From: Agapanthus africanus
Lineage: Eukaryota; Streptophyta; Magnoliopsida; Asparagales; Amaryllidaceae
Direction of reading: 5' to 3'
Length of the DNA: 64,000 bases
Assembly: GCA_030015575.1 (NCBI GenBank)
Contig: CM057338.1
Span: 308,887,827 to 308,951,826 of the forward strand
Shown: positions 43,451 to 57,126 of the stretch, in pieces
Numbering within the stretch: position 1 is the first letter of the stretch
Layout: each line of letters opens with the position of its first letter
Notes under the pieces: model-generated
Databases searched by the model: none
What the model saw: only the letters and a program-made list of their open reading frames with translations
What the model was told of the DNA's origin: nothing
Position numbers and translations under genes: made by a program

Positions 43451-44314
43451 GTTTGTTGTTCAAGCTAAAGCTTCACTAATGAAGCAACTAAATAACCTAG
43501 TTTTCTAATTTAGGATATTTAGAAAATGTAGAGAGTGATATGATGAATTAATTATTTCTTAATCCTTTGGATTCTCAACTCATGAGATAATACGAATACA
43601 AAATAAGAGATAATAATCCATCAAATATAATACTAGATTAATAAATCAATACTTGATTTATTAATCTGGCTTAATCATAAGCCCGCTAGTATTAACCCGT
43701 CCGAATATAAATCCGTATAGCTAGTACACGTAACGTATAACCATACGGCCTCTACATCGTTCCGTCTGAACCAGAGAAACCCTATGTGTGGGACTCTAAA
43801 AATTCGACAGTACGCTGGCAGTGGGTTTAACTACAAGCACGTCAGTGGCACTAGCTGTATGTAACAGCTACCCGGGTACCTGTTGAAAAGAAGGCCGACG
43901 AGCAAACTCATCCGAACCCCTAATGATCCTATCCATGACAATCGTCGTATAGTCTGGTCTGTTCGTCTGAGAGTATCACATGCCGGGTCTAAGGGGTGGA
44001 AAACGTCAGACCCCTGATAATCTGACAAGTCATGCCGATATGGCTCAATACCATCCAAGAAATTATTGATCTAATTATCAGTAAATCCCATCTGCCCTGG
44101 ACAGGGACTTATGGTGTTGGCCAACAGAACACAGCGCGATATTGACTCCCTATACCAGGAGAGACGGATTCCCAACAATAGCTCACTGTCTCCGTGTGGC
44201 TCGAGACTGTACCCAACTAAAACATGTTTGCATGACTCGGTAGAGCCATGGTAGGGTAGTAATCAAAGCACAGTGGGAACTCACCGAGACAAATGACAAT
44301 CTCAGGTCGACAGA
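43450..44314 (-). repeat. Diverged copia LTR fragment
   Basis: The reverse complement of 43670-44314 aligns by eye with 45620-46260 of copia LTR A (shared landmarks: GACAAATGACNATCTCAGGTC, the TTGGGTACAG block, AAACCCACTGCCAG, CATACGGCCTCTAC), with many differences. It breaks off at CTCAGGTCGACAG, where the minus-strand Athila LTR begins. 43450-43670 is AT-rich and only assigned here by position. Confidence 0.65.
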
Positions 44315-45100
44315 TGATTGATGTGAAAAAGTGTTTGTAGTAAATAAAGTTAACCGCAATCAATAACGGTGTCGCGAGTAGCTAGCCGAGATGAGTACGG
44401 GTCGTTCGCAGGGATGCGTGGAACTTTTAATCTTGCTTTAGACGAGTTGATTGAAAGAAAGGGTGATTGGTTGTAGATCTACGTTGAACAGGGATGTAGA
44501 ATCTATAAAGAAGAGGCTTGTAGGGTTTATAGAATTTAGTAGCAATGGATGATTAATTAAAAATGACTCATTTTATCTTTTAATAGATTTAAAACTAGAT
44601 TGATAGTGATGAATGTGGATTAGGGCTTTTGGAGGGAATAGGGTTCCCACTCTTAACCCTTATCTTTTCATTGACCTCTATTCATATCTAGCCTCTACCA
44701 AAATATTTGTTAATCTGATCTCAAATCGCGGTCGAGACTATCAATAAATTGATAGCACACCCGATTAGGATGTTAACTATTCTTTTGATAAAGTTTATAA
44801 ACTTTATAAGATGTAAAAGAAGTTAAAGAATTTTATCATCCATTAATCTGCCCTAATCTTACGAACCCTATCAAGGGGAGAATTACTCACGCATGTTTGG
44901 AGAAGAAGAAGAAGGGATAGAGAAGGAAATCATAATGCAGAAATTTAAATGCGGAAAGTAAATGCGAAATAATTAAGCAAATGATCTACCTTTATTAATC
45001 AACGTTATAAGTACACATCCTTCAAATTTAGATTACAAGAAGAAGTTGCTCTCGATCTCTGCCTCGTAGGAACTAGATATTCCGTCGATATTCACGTCGC

Positions 45101-45105
45101 TCTAT
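45101..45105. repeat. Left target-site duplication of copia A (TCTAT)
   Basis: TCTAT precedes the left LTR and recurs at 54940-54944. Joining the flanks restores the Athila LTR. Confidence 0.9.
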
Positions 45106-47211
45106 TGTTGGTTGTAGTGCCCTCAAAGTCAATTATTGGATCGCAGGCACGTGATTGCAATGATTGAGGAGGACCTATACCGGTAGGACAGTCTTACTCG
45201 AGATGATAGTATGCTATCTGGTTTGCCTTTATCATCGTGTATAGCTTTAGGTGACATGATCACTATTACACGTTGATAGAGACCTTAGGATCCTGATTGA
45301 CTGCCAATAGTATGATGGCGATCATATACGTGAGAGTTGGGTAGTCCATAAGCACATCCTTAAAAGTGGTCCCTAGTCGTGGGAGTTTCGAGACAGGGCA
45401 TCGATACTCCGGAGTAGACTAGTATATACAGTCAAGACCCCAACGAGGGGCGGTGGCTGGTCTCATAAGCCATTGGTGTCAGTTGGATCACCTAAGATGT
45501 ATACAGGTGCTCATTGGGTTATGAGTGCATCGGACAGGACTCGCCGGGAACATGCTAGTTGGTATTATACCTAGCGTCAGATAGCAGTTCCCAGGTGACA
45601 TGTGTACAGGTTAGTTCATTGACCTGAGATCGTCATTTGTCTCGTATGAGTTCCCACTGTGCTTAGATTACTACCCTACCACAGCTCAAAGGAGTCGTGC
45701 AAACAGATTTTAGTTGGGTACAGTCCCGAGCCGCATAGATGCAGTGAGCGGATCAGCAGGGGATTTGTCTCTCCCAGTATTGGGGGTGAGATCGCGCAGT
45801 GTGTAGGAGAGCCATTACACCAAGTCCTTGGCTAAGGCAGGTGAGAATTACTGGTAGGTATTCCAGTAGTTTCTTAGGGTGTTCAGGGCTACCCTCTGAC
45901 ATGACTTATACAGCTTTTGGGGGTCTGACGTTACCAGCCCCTAGGCCCGATATGCGATGCTCATAGACGAACCGACCAGACTGTACGGATATTGTCACTG
46001 ATAGGCTCAATAAGATTTCAGGATGAGTTCGCTCATCAGCTTCCCTTTCTTTCAATACATGGACAGCCGTTACATACAGCTAGTACCACTGACGGCTTAT
46101 GGTTAAACCCACTGCCAGAGTATTGACGAGTCTTTAGGGTCCCCCACAGATTGTTTCCCAAGTTCGGGCGAAAAGTTGTAGAGGCCGTATGGTTTTATGG
46201 CAGGATTCGAACATGCATGTGCACTTGTGCACGTGTCATGGTTCGGACAGATAATACTAGTGGGTTTTGGTTTAAGCCGAATTCTAGTATTATATTGTGT
46301 AAGAGTATTTTTTGTCTCTTTGCATTTTGTATTCGGTCGGAATACAAATGTGGGTATTTTTATACTGTTGTGGGGTAATCCTGTAATTTGTTACTGGATT
46401 GCTTTTTGAAGTTGCCAGTTTTTCTCTGTCCGATTAAACATTAGTTTTAATTTTTAATTAAGGTTTCTGTTAGAATTCTTTTGGGGTTGATTTTTTGTTG
46501 AGGAGTTATTTGCAAATGTGGACTTTTAAGATGAGGGTGTTTTCTGTGGAGGCCGGGGCTCCAGCAGCACATGGGATGGTTCTAGAATTGTCTGGTGTTT
46601 TTGAGTCACCATTTGCATTAATTTCCTTTGTCAAGCTTAAGATATTTGATGAAGATCTTTTGTGTGATATTTTCTTCTTAGCCTCACCTTTGTTTTCCTT
46701 GTGAGCACCCTCCCACCTCATTGGCCGGCCCTACCCAATTCAGCCCATAAAATGGCCGAGCCCCATTTTGTGAAGAGATTGATTCATTTTGTAAAATCCA
46801 AAGCTCAATTCATCACCCCAATTGGCAACCTCAATTTACTTTCACCCAATGGCTTGGGTAACTTGAGACAAAATATTCTACACTATCTCTACATCAATCT
46901 TGGACATGTAGGCTAGCAAACTTCATGTCCGAGTTGCCTCGGTTTAGACGCGGGAGCCCATATAAAGATCCGTTGACGTGGTGCCACCTTAACGAGGAGA
47001 CAGGAGATCGGAGATGCCGCGAGGAGCGTGGGATGATGGCTAAAAAACGAAGAACACGGATCGATCGGTATAGCCTTTCTACCTCTTTACAGTTTGTTAG
47101 TTTAGCGTTAATGGCATGATCCAGGTATAGTATGCGATAGCACCAGTTGTAAAAGTTTTTGTTACGCGTTTGGCCTCAGATTGACGGCCGGGATGCTACC
47201 GTAGACTTACA
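45106..47211 (+). repeat. 5' LTR of copia A
   Basis: TGTTGGTTGTAG...GTAGACTTACA. A TATA box candidate (TATAAAG, 46961-46967) implies a U3 of nearly 1.9 kb and a short R-U5 of about 220 bp. Small open frames inside (for example 46495-46704) occur in both LTRs, but nothing suggests they are translated. Confidence 0.9.
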
Positions 47212-47224
47212 TGGTATCAGAGCC
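47212..47224 (+). other. Primer binding site of copia A (tRNA-iMet type)
   Basis: TGGTATCAGAGCC directly after the LTR; the canonical initiator-methionine tRNA site of plant copia elements. The same site follows LTR B at 62828. Confidence 0.92.
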
Positions 47225-50200
47225 ACGCCATTAAACTTTACTAGCTTGTTCTAATATGTTTAAAATATCGATTGAACGAATTTTCGAAAACCGCATTTTC
47301 AATGTTAAAGTTTCTGTCGAATTTTTAAACTGGTCTAAAAATTATTTTGGGTATGTCAGAAAATCGAGCATGATTTTCGAAGACTACTGTAGAAATTTGG
47401 TCGACTGAACCTTCAAGACCGCCGCGGAACCGCCGCACAAGCCTTGTATTGGCCGCGGTTCCGCCGCCGTTTTGGGGCTTCAGTGCACCATTTTTCTTCT
47501 GGGTGTCTTTCATGTGGAATTGTGGTTTCTGAAATATTTTGTTTGGGCCCAGATTTTGTTTGGATACTGGAGTTGTACTTGGGGCCCACTTCGGGAAGTT
47601 TTGTCGATCGGAATTTTAAATGTATTAGTTTACAGTACTTACATTATATCTCTGACCGTGAATGTCATTCGAGCGGTAAATCGTGTCTAATTGCTATAGT
47701 TCTTTTAGAAGGGTTTGCGAACGTGACATTCGCGTTGATGTTCTGTGTTGTGCTTTGATGTTGCGGATTTGTCGTGGTGGATAGCTGTATGCAATGGTAG
47801 TGCAGTTTAGATTTATTTGTACATTTGATATTGCGGGGTGAGCGTCCAACATGTGGACTGCCGTCACTGCCTGTTTGTATATTATTCTTTTGGGGCACAA
47901 CCGGGTTGAGGTCGATGTACCGGTTGTACATATTTTCATTTTTGTACTAGGTTTACCCCGCGATGGAGTGCACAGATAGCCGGGTTCTGGAGGGCAACGG
48001 GTCCGCATCTCATGGCTTTGAGAGGCAGGGGGCCTCACTCTAGAATTGGCAAACTATTCAACGCACTCGTAGGGGGTACAGCTTGACCCAAGGTAGGGTG
48101 CCCAAGTTACCGGATTCCGTGAAGTGCTGGGTGGTCCATTCACTTTGCTGTAGGGGGCTGCCTCGCTTTAGGTTTTGGCGGGTAACTTGCCGCACTCGTA
48201 GGGGTCTAGGATTTCATTGCACAGGCTATCCACACGACCAGGGGAACTTCGAGTTTCAGTTGAGGCTCTGTGAAACCCGGGGATCCCAGATTATCTGTAT
48301 TGTTCTGTGATACTTATTACTTTTCTGTAATGTTGCATTTATCACGCCTGGAGCGATTATTGTATATTGGTATATATACTCGTATATGTTGTATATATTT
48401 TGCACCCGCGCTAGTCCAGTCCCCGCTCTATCGTTAGTTAAGTAACCTAACGGGTGATGACGGGACCCAGTGACGAATACGGATGGCATATACGTACATT
48501 TTATTTTCGTTCTTTTCTGGTGTGATTAATTGATGGGACTGAGTTGATTTTGATCAATGCAAGGAAAACAAACCTGTTTGACGTTGTTGGAACAGTTTTC
48601 AAAAAGTGTTATTATAAGGACGTTTTCTTTTGTTTTGCACAGTGGTATTCAGTTGGAATATCCTGCACCTCATTCGACGAGGCAAGGGCCGAGATCCCAT
48701 CACCGAGAGTGACCCCTTGGGCAGAAGCTTGCGTCAGGGTAATAACTTCACTATAGTCGATTACAGGTTACTTTGCATCACGGTATTCAGTTGGAATATC
48801 CTGCACCTCATTCCACGAGGAAAGAGCCGAGATCCCTTCACCGGGAGTGACCTCTTTAGCAAAGGTTTTCGCCACTATATTTTTGTAAAAAGCTATCAGG
48901 TTCCTTCAGCGATATCAAGTTCGTTACGTTAAAGGTTTTTCGCCAAAAACCAGCCATAGCCCTCCGTCATTTCAGTTGGGTATTCAGTAGTATTCAAGCC
49001 ATGTATTTTGACCAACGCCAAGGCATAGTGTTTGGTAGCTGCTGGGTATTCATCTGTTGCATAGATAGATGAGTTGGTTTGGGACAGTCGTTCTACTATT
49101 TGGCCAACGTCAGGGGTATGTACGGGTGGGTTCAAATTAACAAGATAATGATGGGTAGAACTTGACATGTGACTTATGGCATTTTGGCCAACGTCAAAGT
49201 CATAAGAGTATGGGGCAAAAATCCATATCGGGAGTTTCTAAAGAAACTGAAACTTGCCAGACATGCGCATACCTTCTGGAGTGTGATAACGTGAGTGAAT
49301 TCCTTCACGTTATCATGCGATGAGAGCTGGATCCCGATTCCCACTGATGAGTTGGTTTACTCTTCGGGTGATCCCGACTAATTCTTCTTTCAGGTTTGGA
49401 GGAGAATTTGACGGTACATTAGGAGGTTTCCTGTTTAGATAAAGTGATAACCATTCTGATCTAGGTTAGAGTGCACGCAGAGTGTTTCTTTTGTCTCTCT
49501 CTTTGGAAGCAACTATTGACCGACCCTAGACTATTACTCAGTGACCAAGTTGACCGAACCTTCTTAAAATACTGGCTTTTGGATTGTATGAGTTGCATAA
49601 GTCATTGCCACTCCTTCTTCTACCCTTTGCATTTCTCCAGAACACCTCGTATTACTACGAACATCCACTTCCATTGGATAAATCCATTGTATGGTTATAT
49701 ACGAACTCGAAGGGACTTCTTCGGGGATGGATTCAGGTTCAGGAGAAATTGAATTGGTTTATTCAGTTGTCTTTTATCATCACCTTCTCTCAGGTTGAGA
49801 GTACTCCTTGGTTTAGGAGAGTATACATATTACACTTATTGGATAGTCTTCTTCCAAACCATAGGCAGGTGCCGAAAGGTAGGGAAAAGAGAAAACCAAT
49901 TAGCCTAAGTAGGGTGTACAGAAGGTAACGACTAAAGACAAATAAAGGGATTAGAAAGAGAGCAAAATAAATTGCGACTGTTATCATTCATGACCAAACC
50001 GCGTACTTCATCGCCACTCCTACTTCACCTTTGCTTTTCTCCAGTTGAGGAGGAATAGAATAAGGTTTATTCAGTTTTTTTTTATCATCACCTTCTCTCA
50101 AGTTGCGAGTACTCCTAGGATTAGGAGAGTACACCTATTATGCTTATTGGATAGTCTTCTTCCAAACCATAGGCTGGTGCCGAACGGTAGGGAAGGAAAA

Positions 50201-50950
50201 AAACCATTTAGCCTAACGATGGTGTACAGAAGGTAACGACTAAAGACAAATAAAGGGATTTGGAGAGATGGTAAAGAAATATACGATTACAGTCATGAAT
50301 TGGATTATGGAAGAGGTATTACTATGAATACCCGGATACCCCTTCGAAACATTTTCATGTTTCAGTTTCACTATGCGTTGTTAAAGGAAAACTGTTTTCC
50401 TGATTAGATACTTACTCCACGGTATGTATTTACCGGGTATGATTCTCACATCCGTATGGTTTTACACATGATGAGTGGGAGTAAGTTATTGGGAATTAGG
50501 TGATCATCCTTATTATATCAGAATTCGTTGTAATTGGTGATATTTGAGGAAATCGCCTGGGTTTTTGCCGGACAGCAAGTATTTGGTTTTGAGTATCCGT
50601 TGTTGTGCACCAATTTCAAACTGATATATCTGTATGTTTATTTTTATAAAGTGAGATATAACCTTTTGAAATTATGTCCGTGACATTTACCTATATCAGT
50701 TGACGATTGGGTAAGGAGCATTGAACAGCGGAGTAGTTCTTAAGCATAAGTACAGTTTTCAACCTACGATGCACAGGTTTTGAGTTATTCAACTCAGCAG
50801 ACTTATACAGAGTATTGTATGTTGTCCAGTGTCCATCAGGACAAAGGGGTTGGTCCTCGTACTATGTTCTGTTTACTTATGACTTCTCTAGTTTTTAGAC
50901 AAGTGTTTCGTATAAATACAAGGTCTAAGTTTTGAGAGGTTATAGGTAAA
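47225..50950 (+). other. Internal region of copia A without a recognisable gene
   Basis: No supportable coding sequence. It includes a GC-rich palindrome pair (47418-47473). Two copies of a 70-bp stretch lie at 48643-48713 and 48781-48851 (GGTATTCAGTTGGAATATCC...). Two copies of a roughly 180-bp stretch lie at about 49765-49945 and 50075-50255. The 47225-48420 part is shared with 62841-64000. Gag and integrase may have decayed past recognition here. Confidence 0.6.
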
Positions 50951-50959
50951 AGAATAAAG

Positions 50960-52760
50960 TAGAGAACCAGGTGTTGCAAGTATCGAGATTCTTCAAGGTG
51001 ATCGAAGATGTAGATACTTGTGTATGGTATTCAGTTGATAGTAATGGTTTTGAGAAATTTGTTTCTCTTTCGGGTTACTTATAATTGGATGCATTCCTAA
51101 GTTGAGTAATGCTGATCGGCCTCTCTCCATTAAGTTGATATGCACTGGAGACAGCTGCATGATTTGAATCTGATTCCAATTAAATAATTTCCAATGTTTC
51201 TATATTGGATATAGAATGGTTCATATCTTAACGATGTTAAGGTACGGGGAGTTGTCCGGCTTATGCTTAAAACCAGACTCTGGAAAACTCAAGGCACGTT
51301 TCTGTAATGGCAGTTTGTGGGTTGACCCGGGCTATATCGAGGGTTGACTTTCTACCATCTGGAAGATCAATAGTGATATTGTTCTTGACTCACCACAGTT
51401 TTAGTAAAATGGATTTTTTCAGAAAACAATAGTGGGAGTATGGTAGAACTGGAAGTGATTCCAGAACCGCAAACGATTACGGAAAATTTAATAGGACCTA
51501 AAGATTCAATCAAGTTTGACATTCCATTAGCCACTCCGCAGATATGATGGGTAACCTCAGGCACCCGAGAGGTACTTTGGTAGCCTCAAGGACAGTGACA
51601 GGGAGGTTCTTGTTTACCCAGACTTGACACTACTGTTGTTCCAGGCTATGAAACCCAGCAGGAGGATGAGTATAGCGTCGTTCTAAACTAGTTTTAGAAG
51701 TACACACATATATTATTCTGCCGGAGGGTTGTTGTGGTTAGTGGGAGCAGCGGAAGCATAATGGGCAAGTAGCTTATGTCTATTTATAGACTAAAACAGA
51801 TATAGCGGAGATAGATCATCTATTTTTAATGTGACGGTCATGGGTTTGACTTCATCAGAATAGGGGATGGATCTGTTAAGAATGTAGTAGAGTGTGATGT
51901 CCTGGTATTTGTATGACATACACAGAGTAGGAAGTAAAATTCCTATACTACGATCGGTTATACTTTGGTTGTCACACAGTTGTTTCTCCACACAGGATAT
52001 GGATATAATATCAGACATTCTGGTTACTAGACCTATGGTTTTAGATCTAGATTTGAGTAGTTTCCCAATCTGGGTACTTAGACAGTATTCTAAAGGTTTT
52101 TTAGAATGGACGACTCCTGGCATGGTGGTGTACCTGCAGGTGATGGAGTCTCCCTCTCTAAAGGTGTCTTACAGACTAAAGGGGAGAGGGATGTGCATGA
52201 TTGGCATATCACTTGCTTAGGCAATTAAGTCGATCATGAGATGTCAAGTACCACACCAGATGTTGTTTTTGCACTAGATGCAATAAGTTTATATTAATCC
52301 AATCCTGGAGAAACATTCGGAAGCAGTTTTAGAACATAAGTGGATGTTCTACGGATTTGATGACGGCAGCCTCCTTCGGGGGATGGTTATCATTCCAGGC
52401 TTCCAAGGTGACATGGATGACAGAGTGATTGTCAGAGTTATAGGTTTCCCTCTGACGAGGGGCAGTAGACAGGTGGTCCAACAGGATACCGTGGGAGGCA
52501 TGGTGCAGGATACTGATTAGGTTAAGTTGACGATACAGTCTAAGAAGTTTGGATTTGGAGTTCATTTATAAACTAGGTCCCATCAGATATCCAGACATAT
52601 TGGAAGACAAGTATTACTCAATTCAGGAGATGGCTTTCTCCGCGAACTTAAGATTAGGAGAGACTAGAAAGAAACATCAGGGCGGATCCACTCACTGAGG
52701 CTATTTCTCGAACACAATAGTTTTACAAACGGGCTTTGTGAAACTGATTAGTAGAGGAGT
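50960..52760 (+). pseudogene. Decayed copia RT / RNase H
   Basis: Copia pol remnants in changing frames. RFFKVIEDVDTCVWYSVDSN near 50985 resembles the segment before the YVDD site. RMDDSWHGGVPAGDGVSLSK with QTKGERD follows from 52094. TTPDVVFALDAISLY-stop-SNPGE starts at 52250. FQGDMDDR near 52400 and QQDTVGGMVQDTD near 52470 match the RNase H end. ADPLTEAIS starts at 52682. Their order and spacing fit copia pol, but numerous stops and indels rule out function. Confidence 0.75.
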
Positions 52761-52832
52761 TGGGTTTTCGGTATCACACGGGATGTGAGTATGCGACATC
52801 GCAATAATTAGCCTTAAGTGCAAGTGGGAGAT

Positions 52833-54939
52833 TGTTGGTTGTAGTGCCCTCAAAGTCAATTATTGGATCGCAGGCACGTGATTGCAATGATTGAGGATGA
52901 CCTATACCGGTAGGACAGTCTTACTCGAGATGATAGTATGCTATCTGGTTTGCCTTTATCATCGTGTACAGGTTTAGGTGACATGATCACTATTACACGT
53001 TGGTAGAGCCCTTAGGATCCTGATTGACTACCAACAGTATGATGGCGATCATATACGTGAGAGTTGGGTAGTCCATAAGCACATCCTTAAAAGTGGTCCC
53101 TAGTCGTGGGAGTTTCGAGACAGGGCATCGATACTCCGGAGTAGACTAGTATATACAGTCCAAACCCCAACGAGGGGCGGTGGCCGGTCTCATAAGCCAT
53201 TGGTGTCAGTTGGATCACCTAAGATGTATACAGGTGCTCATTGGGTTATGAGTGCACCGGACAGGACTCGCCGGGAACATGCTAGTTGGTATTATACCTA
53301 GCGTCAGATAGCAGTTCCCAGGTGACATGTGTACAGGTTAGTTCATTGACCTGATATCGTCATTTGTCTCGTATGAGTTCCCACTGTGCTTAGATTACTA
53401 CCCTACCACGGCTCAAAAGAGTCGTGCAAACAGGTTTTAGTTGGGTACAGTCCCGAGCCACATAGAGGCAGTGAGCGGATCGGCAGGGGATTCGTCTCTC
53501 CCGGTATTAGGGGTGAGATCGCTCAGTGTCTAGGAGAGCGATTACACTAAGTCCTTGGCCAAGACAGGTAAGAATTACTGGTAGGTATTCCAGTAGTTTC
53601 TCAGGGTGTTCAGGGCTACCCTCCGACACGACTTATACAGCTTTTGGGGGTCTGACGTTACCAGCCCCTAGGCCCGATATGCGATGCTCATAGACGAACG
53701 GACTGGACTGTACGGATATTGTCATTGATAGGATCAGTAGGGTTTCAGGATGAGTTCGCTCATCAGCTTCCCTTTCTGTCAATACATGGGAAGCCGTTAC
53801 GTACAGCTAGTACTACTGACGGCTTGTGGTTAAACCCACTGCCAGAGTATTGACGAGTCTTTAGGGTCCCCCATAGATTGTTTCCAAAGTTCGGGCAAAA
53901 CGTTGTAGAGGCCGTATAGTTTTATGGCAGGGTTCGAACATGCACGTGCACTTGCGCATGTGTCATGGTTCGGACAGATAATACTAGTGGGCTTTAGTTT
54001 AAGCCGGATTCTAGTATTATATTGTGTGGGAGTATTTTTTGTCTCTTTGCATTTTGTATTCGGTCGGAATACAAATGCGGGTATATTTATACTGTTGTAG
54101 GGTAATCCTGTAATTTATTACGGGATTGCTTTTTGAAGTTGCCAGTTTTTCTCTGTCCGATTAAACATTAGTTTTAATGTTTAATTAAGGTTTTTGTTAG
54201 AATTCTTTTGGGGTTGATTTTTTGTTGAGGAGTTATTTGCAAATGTGGACTTTTAAGATGAGGGTGTTTTCTGTGGTGGTCGGGGCTCCAGCAGCACATG
54301 GGATGGTTCTAGAATTGTGTGGTGTTTTTGAGTCACCATTTGCATTAATTTCCTTTGTCAAGCTTAAGATATTTGATGAAGATCTTTTGTGTGATATTTT
54401 CTTCTTAGCCTCACCTTTGTTTTCCTTGTGAGCACCCCCCAACCTCATTGGCCGGCCCCACCCAATTCAGCCCATAAAATGGCCGAGCCCCATTTTGTGA
54501 AGAGATTGATTTATTTTGTAAAATCCAAAGCTCAATTCATCACCCCAATTGGCAACTTCAATTTACCTTCACCCAATGGCTTAGGTGCCTTGAGACAAAG
54601 TATTCTACACTATCTATACATCAATCTTGGACATGTCGGCTAGCAAACTTCATGTCCAAGTTGCCTCGGTTTAGAGGCGGGAGCCAGCATAAACATCCAT
54701 TGACGTGGTGCCACCTTGACGAGGAGACAGGAGATCGGAGATGCCACGAGGAGCGTAGTATGATGGCTAAAGACCGAAGGACACGAATTGATCGGTATAG
54801 CCTTTCTAGCTCTTTACAGTTTATTAGTTTAGCGTTAATGGCATGATCCGGGTTATAGTATGCGATAGCGCCAGCTGTAAAAGTTTTTGTTCTGCGTTTG
54901 GCCTCAGATTGACGGCCAGGGCGCTACCGTAGACTTACA
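52833..54939 (+). repeat. 3' LTR of copia A
   Basis: Same ends as the 5' LTR. It begins directly after the PPT and ends GTAGACTTACA, followed by TCTAT. Confidence 0.9.
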
Positions 54940-54944
54940 TCTAT

Positions 54945-55718
54945 CACGTCGAATCACGTACCTGTCGTGGATTTCTTGTTGTTTGACGGTAATTTGTTTT
55001 GTGTTAATGGTGATCGTTTGGTGATTTATTTTCAAGATTAGATAGATAGTTTTCATATGAACCTCTCACTCCTTTAAATAGCACTAGAAGAAGAAACCCT
55101 AAATCCCATGTGTTAGGATTTGTTTTTTTGATCATCCCCAGAAAATCCCATATCCAACGGCCACAATATGGTCGTAGATCCGCCGCGTTTAGAAGGATTT
55201 GGTCGCGGTTGGGCGGCATGTTGGTGAGATCAAGGTGTCAAAATTCTTGTGCCGCCTCTTATTGACACGTGGAAATTATTGTGATGTCTTATTTCTTTAA
55301 ATCTTCTCTGAGTCTCTATCATTCATGATTTTATGATTTGATTCAATTTTATCGGCAGATTTTATTCCCGACATCTCGAATATCTCGATCTCCAGACCTG
55401 AGCTATATCTGCACAATATCTCAATTCATAGTATTAGTAATATTTGTTATATTTGAGATATTATCCTAACCATTTTATATGATATGATATTTTAAGAATA
55501 TTGATTAGGGATATTTGATATGATATGCATATTTAAATTATCAAAATATTATATGCATATATTTTCCTTCATAATGTTAAGTATAGTGTATAAACATATG
55601 ATAGAGAGTATTTTGCAGATAAACCTACATATGTACCATAATTACCATAAATACCTTTAAGTACTTAACAAAAGTAAGAAAAATGTTCCATCAAATGTGC
55701 AATATTTTCGACTGAACA
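54945..55718 (-). repeat. 3' LTR of Athila element 2, U3 part
   Basis: On the minus strand it starts TGTTCAGTCGAAAATATTGC at 55718. It has GC-rich paired motifs at about 55150-55220 and a TATA-like CTATTTAAAGG near 55072-55083. It continues at 45105 after the copia insertion and ends near 44319. Confidence 0.8.
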
Positions 55719-55733
55719 AATACCCCCAAATTT

Positions 55734-57126
55734 AACTTTGATCATCCCAAGCAAACTAGTTATTCAAGAGAGGGAGAAGAAAAAGAAAAAACCTAGCACA
55801 CTTTCGTAGGCAATCACAATTGCACTGAGCACGTGCAACAAGCTTTTAAATCTCTAGGTGTCCCTAGTAGAAGGAGAGTTATCTCCTGAGAGTTTTCAGC
55901 GGATTACACCCACAAATCCCATAATAAAAGAAAGAAGATGAAAATTATATACAAAGATAAGAACTGTAAAAGTAAGAACTTAAAAATAAGTGTTTCCAAC
56001 TACACCAGCTTTTCAGTTGCCATTAGCCCTATCTTAATGGTCGTGAAAAGATCTTAGAAATCACATCATCCCTCAATAAAACATCGCCTTTAGTCTTCAT
56101 CCCTACCTTTCTTCCAAACATCGATCATATACCCCTACGTATGTGTAAAAGATATCCCTACACTTAGAGAATTCAATTCAAGCTATCATACTCTTGTCCA
56201 TCTTCCTTAGAACGTTTTAGTCGGTGAATATTTTAGATGGAATCGCTCACACATCCTTCATACGACCGTTAATACTTCTTGAGATACTAACCGACCGATT
56301 ACCAAATGTGCTTGCTTATTTAGGCGTAATTTCTTGTCTTGCAACACCTAAGACTTAGCAATGGCTCCCAAACCAGTTGGTCTAAGGCATTAGGTGATAA
56401 AACACCCTCGCTATATTTTTTTTTATGCTGCCTTAAGCAACTACAAAACCAGTGTTCATTTTTCTTCACCAATTTTTTTATTTATATTTTTATTTTTTTC
56501 ATACCAAAGATTTTAGACAAGTGCATTTCAAGGTATTCTCTACTATCCCAAGTTTCAAGATGTGTGCAAGTGCGTATAGTAGGGTATCAACGTTCAAATA
56601 TTTGCACTCAAGAATAGAAACTATTTTTCAGACTCAGATCTATTCTCAGATTAGTGATTCCCTTCATCTTTTTAACCCTTGGGACAACAGCTCATAACCA
56701 CTTATTACTAGCTTCGTTTAAGAAAATATCTAACTTTCTTGCTTTTCTCAAACTATTCCTATATTTCATATGTAATTTTTCACATTCAAACTTTCATTAT
56801 CAAAAAAAAATATGTGTTTATATTTATGATAAAGCAAAATAATGCGTGAATAAGCACAAACCTCCCCCAAACCTGTTTGCAGCAGTGTCCTCACTGATAT
56901 CATCTGTTAAGCTAAAAAAACCTGTAGACTTGGGAGGAAAAGTTAGTAACGGAGACATGAAGAAATGACAGTGAAATCCTTCCCCAAACTTAATTTTGGC
57001 TCATAATTTTGTAAAAATATCATTTTCTTTCAAGAGCCAAAATATATTTATCTCCCCCTCCGCCCAAACTTGAGTAAAACAGTATTAAGCATTTTAAAAT
57101 TATGAAAAGGGGGGTAAAGTTATTGG
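55734..57126 (-). other. 3' non-coding region of Athila element 2
   Basis: No gene. 55740-56350 is related to 32240-32870 of the first Athila element on the other strand. T-rich runs lie at 56415-56510. AAGTTTGGG purine tracts recur at about 56975-56995 and 57060-57075, as in other Athila 3' regions. Confidence 0.65.

Larger units (their letters stand above)
45106..54939 (+). mobile_element. Ty1/copia element A, full structure, dead
   Basis: Two LTRs of 2106 and 2107 bp (45106-47211 and 52833-54939), PBS TGGTATCAGAGCC (47212-47224, initiator-Met type), PPT AAGTGGGAGAT (52822-52832) and a 5-bp target-site duplication. The internal 5.6 kb has no frame above about 110 codons. Its last 2 kb still shows copia RT and RNase H remnants, so the family was once protein-coding. 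LTR differences over the first 250 bp are about 3% by eye. Confidence 0.9.

Noticed and set aside
46495-46704. Small open frame conserved in both copia A LTRs (also 54222-54431)
   Set aside because: Conservation follows from the LTRs being copies; the block is absent from LTR B and nothing indicates coding.
51894-52220. 108-codon plus-strand frame (and the 110-codon minus frame opposite)
   Set aside because: The decayed copia RT is read in a different frame at the same place, so both are chance frames.
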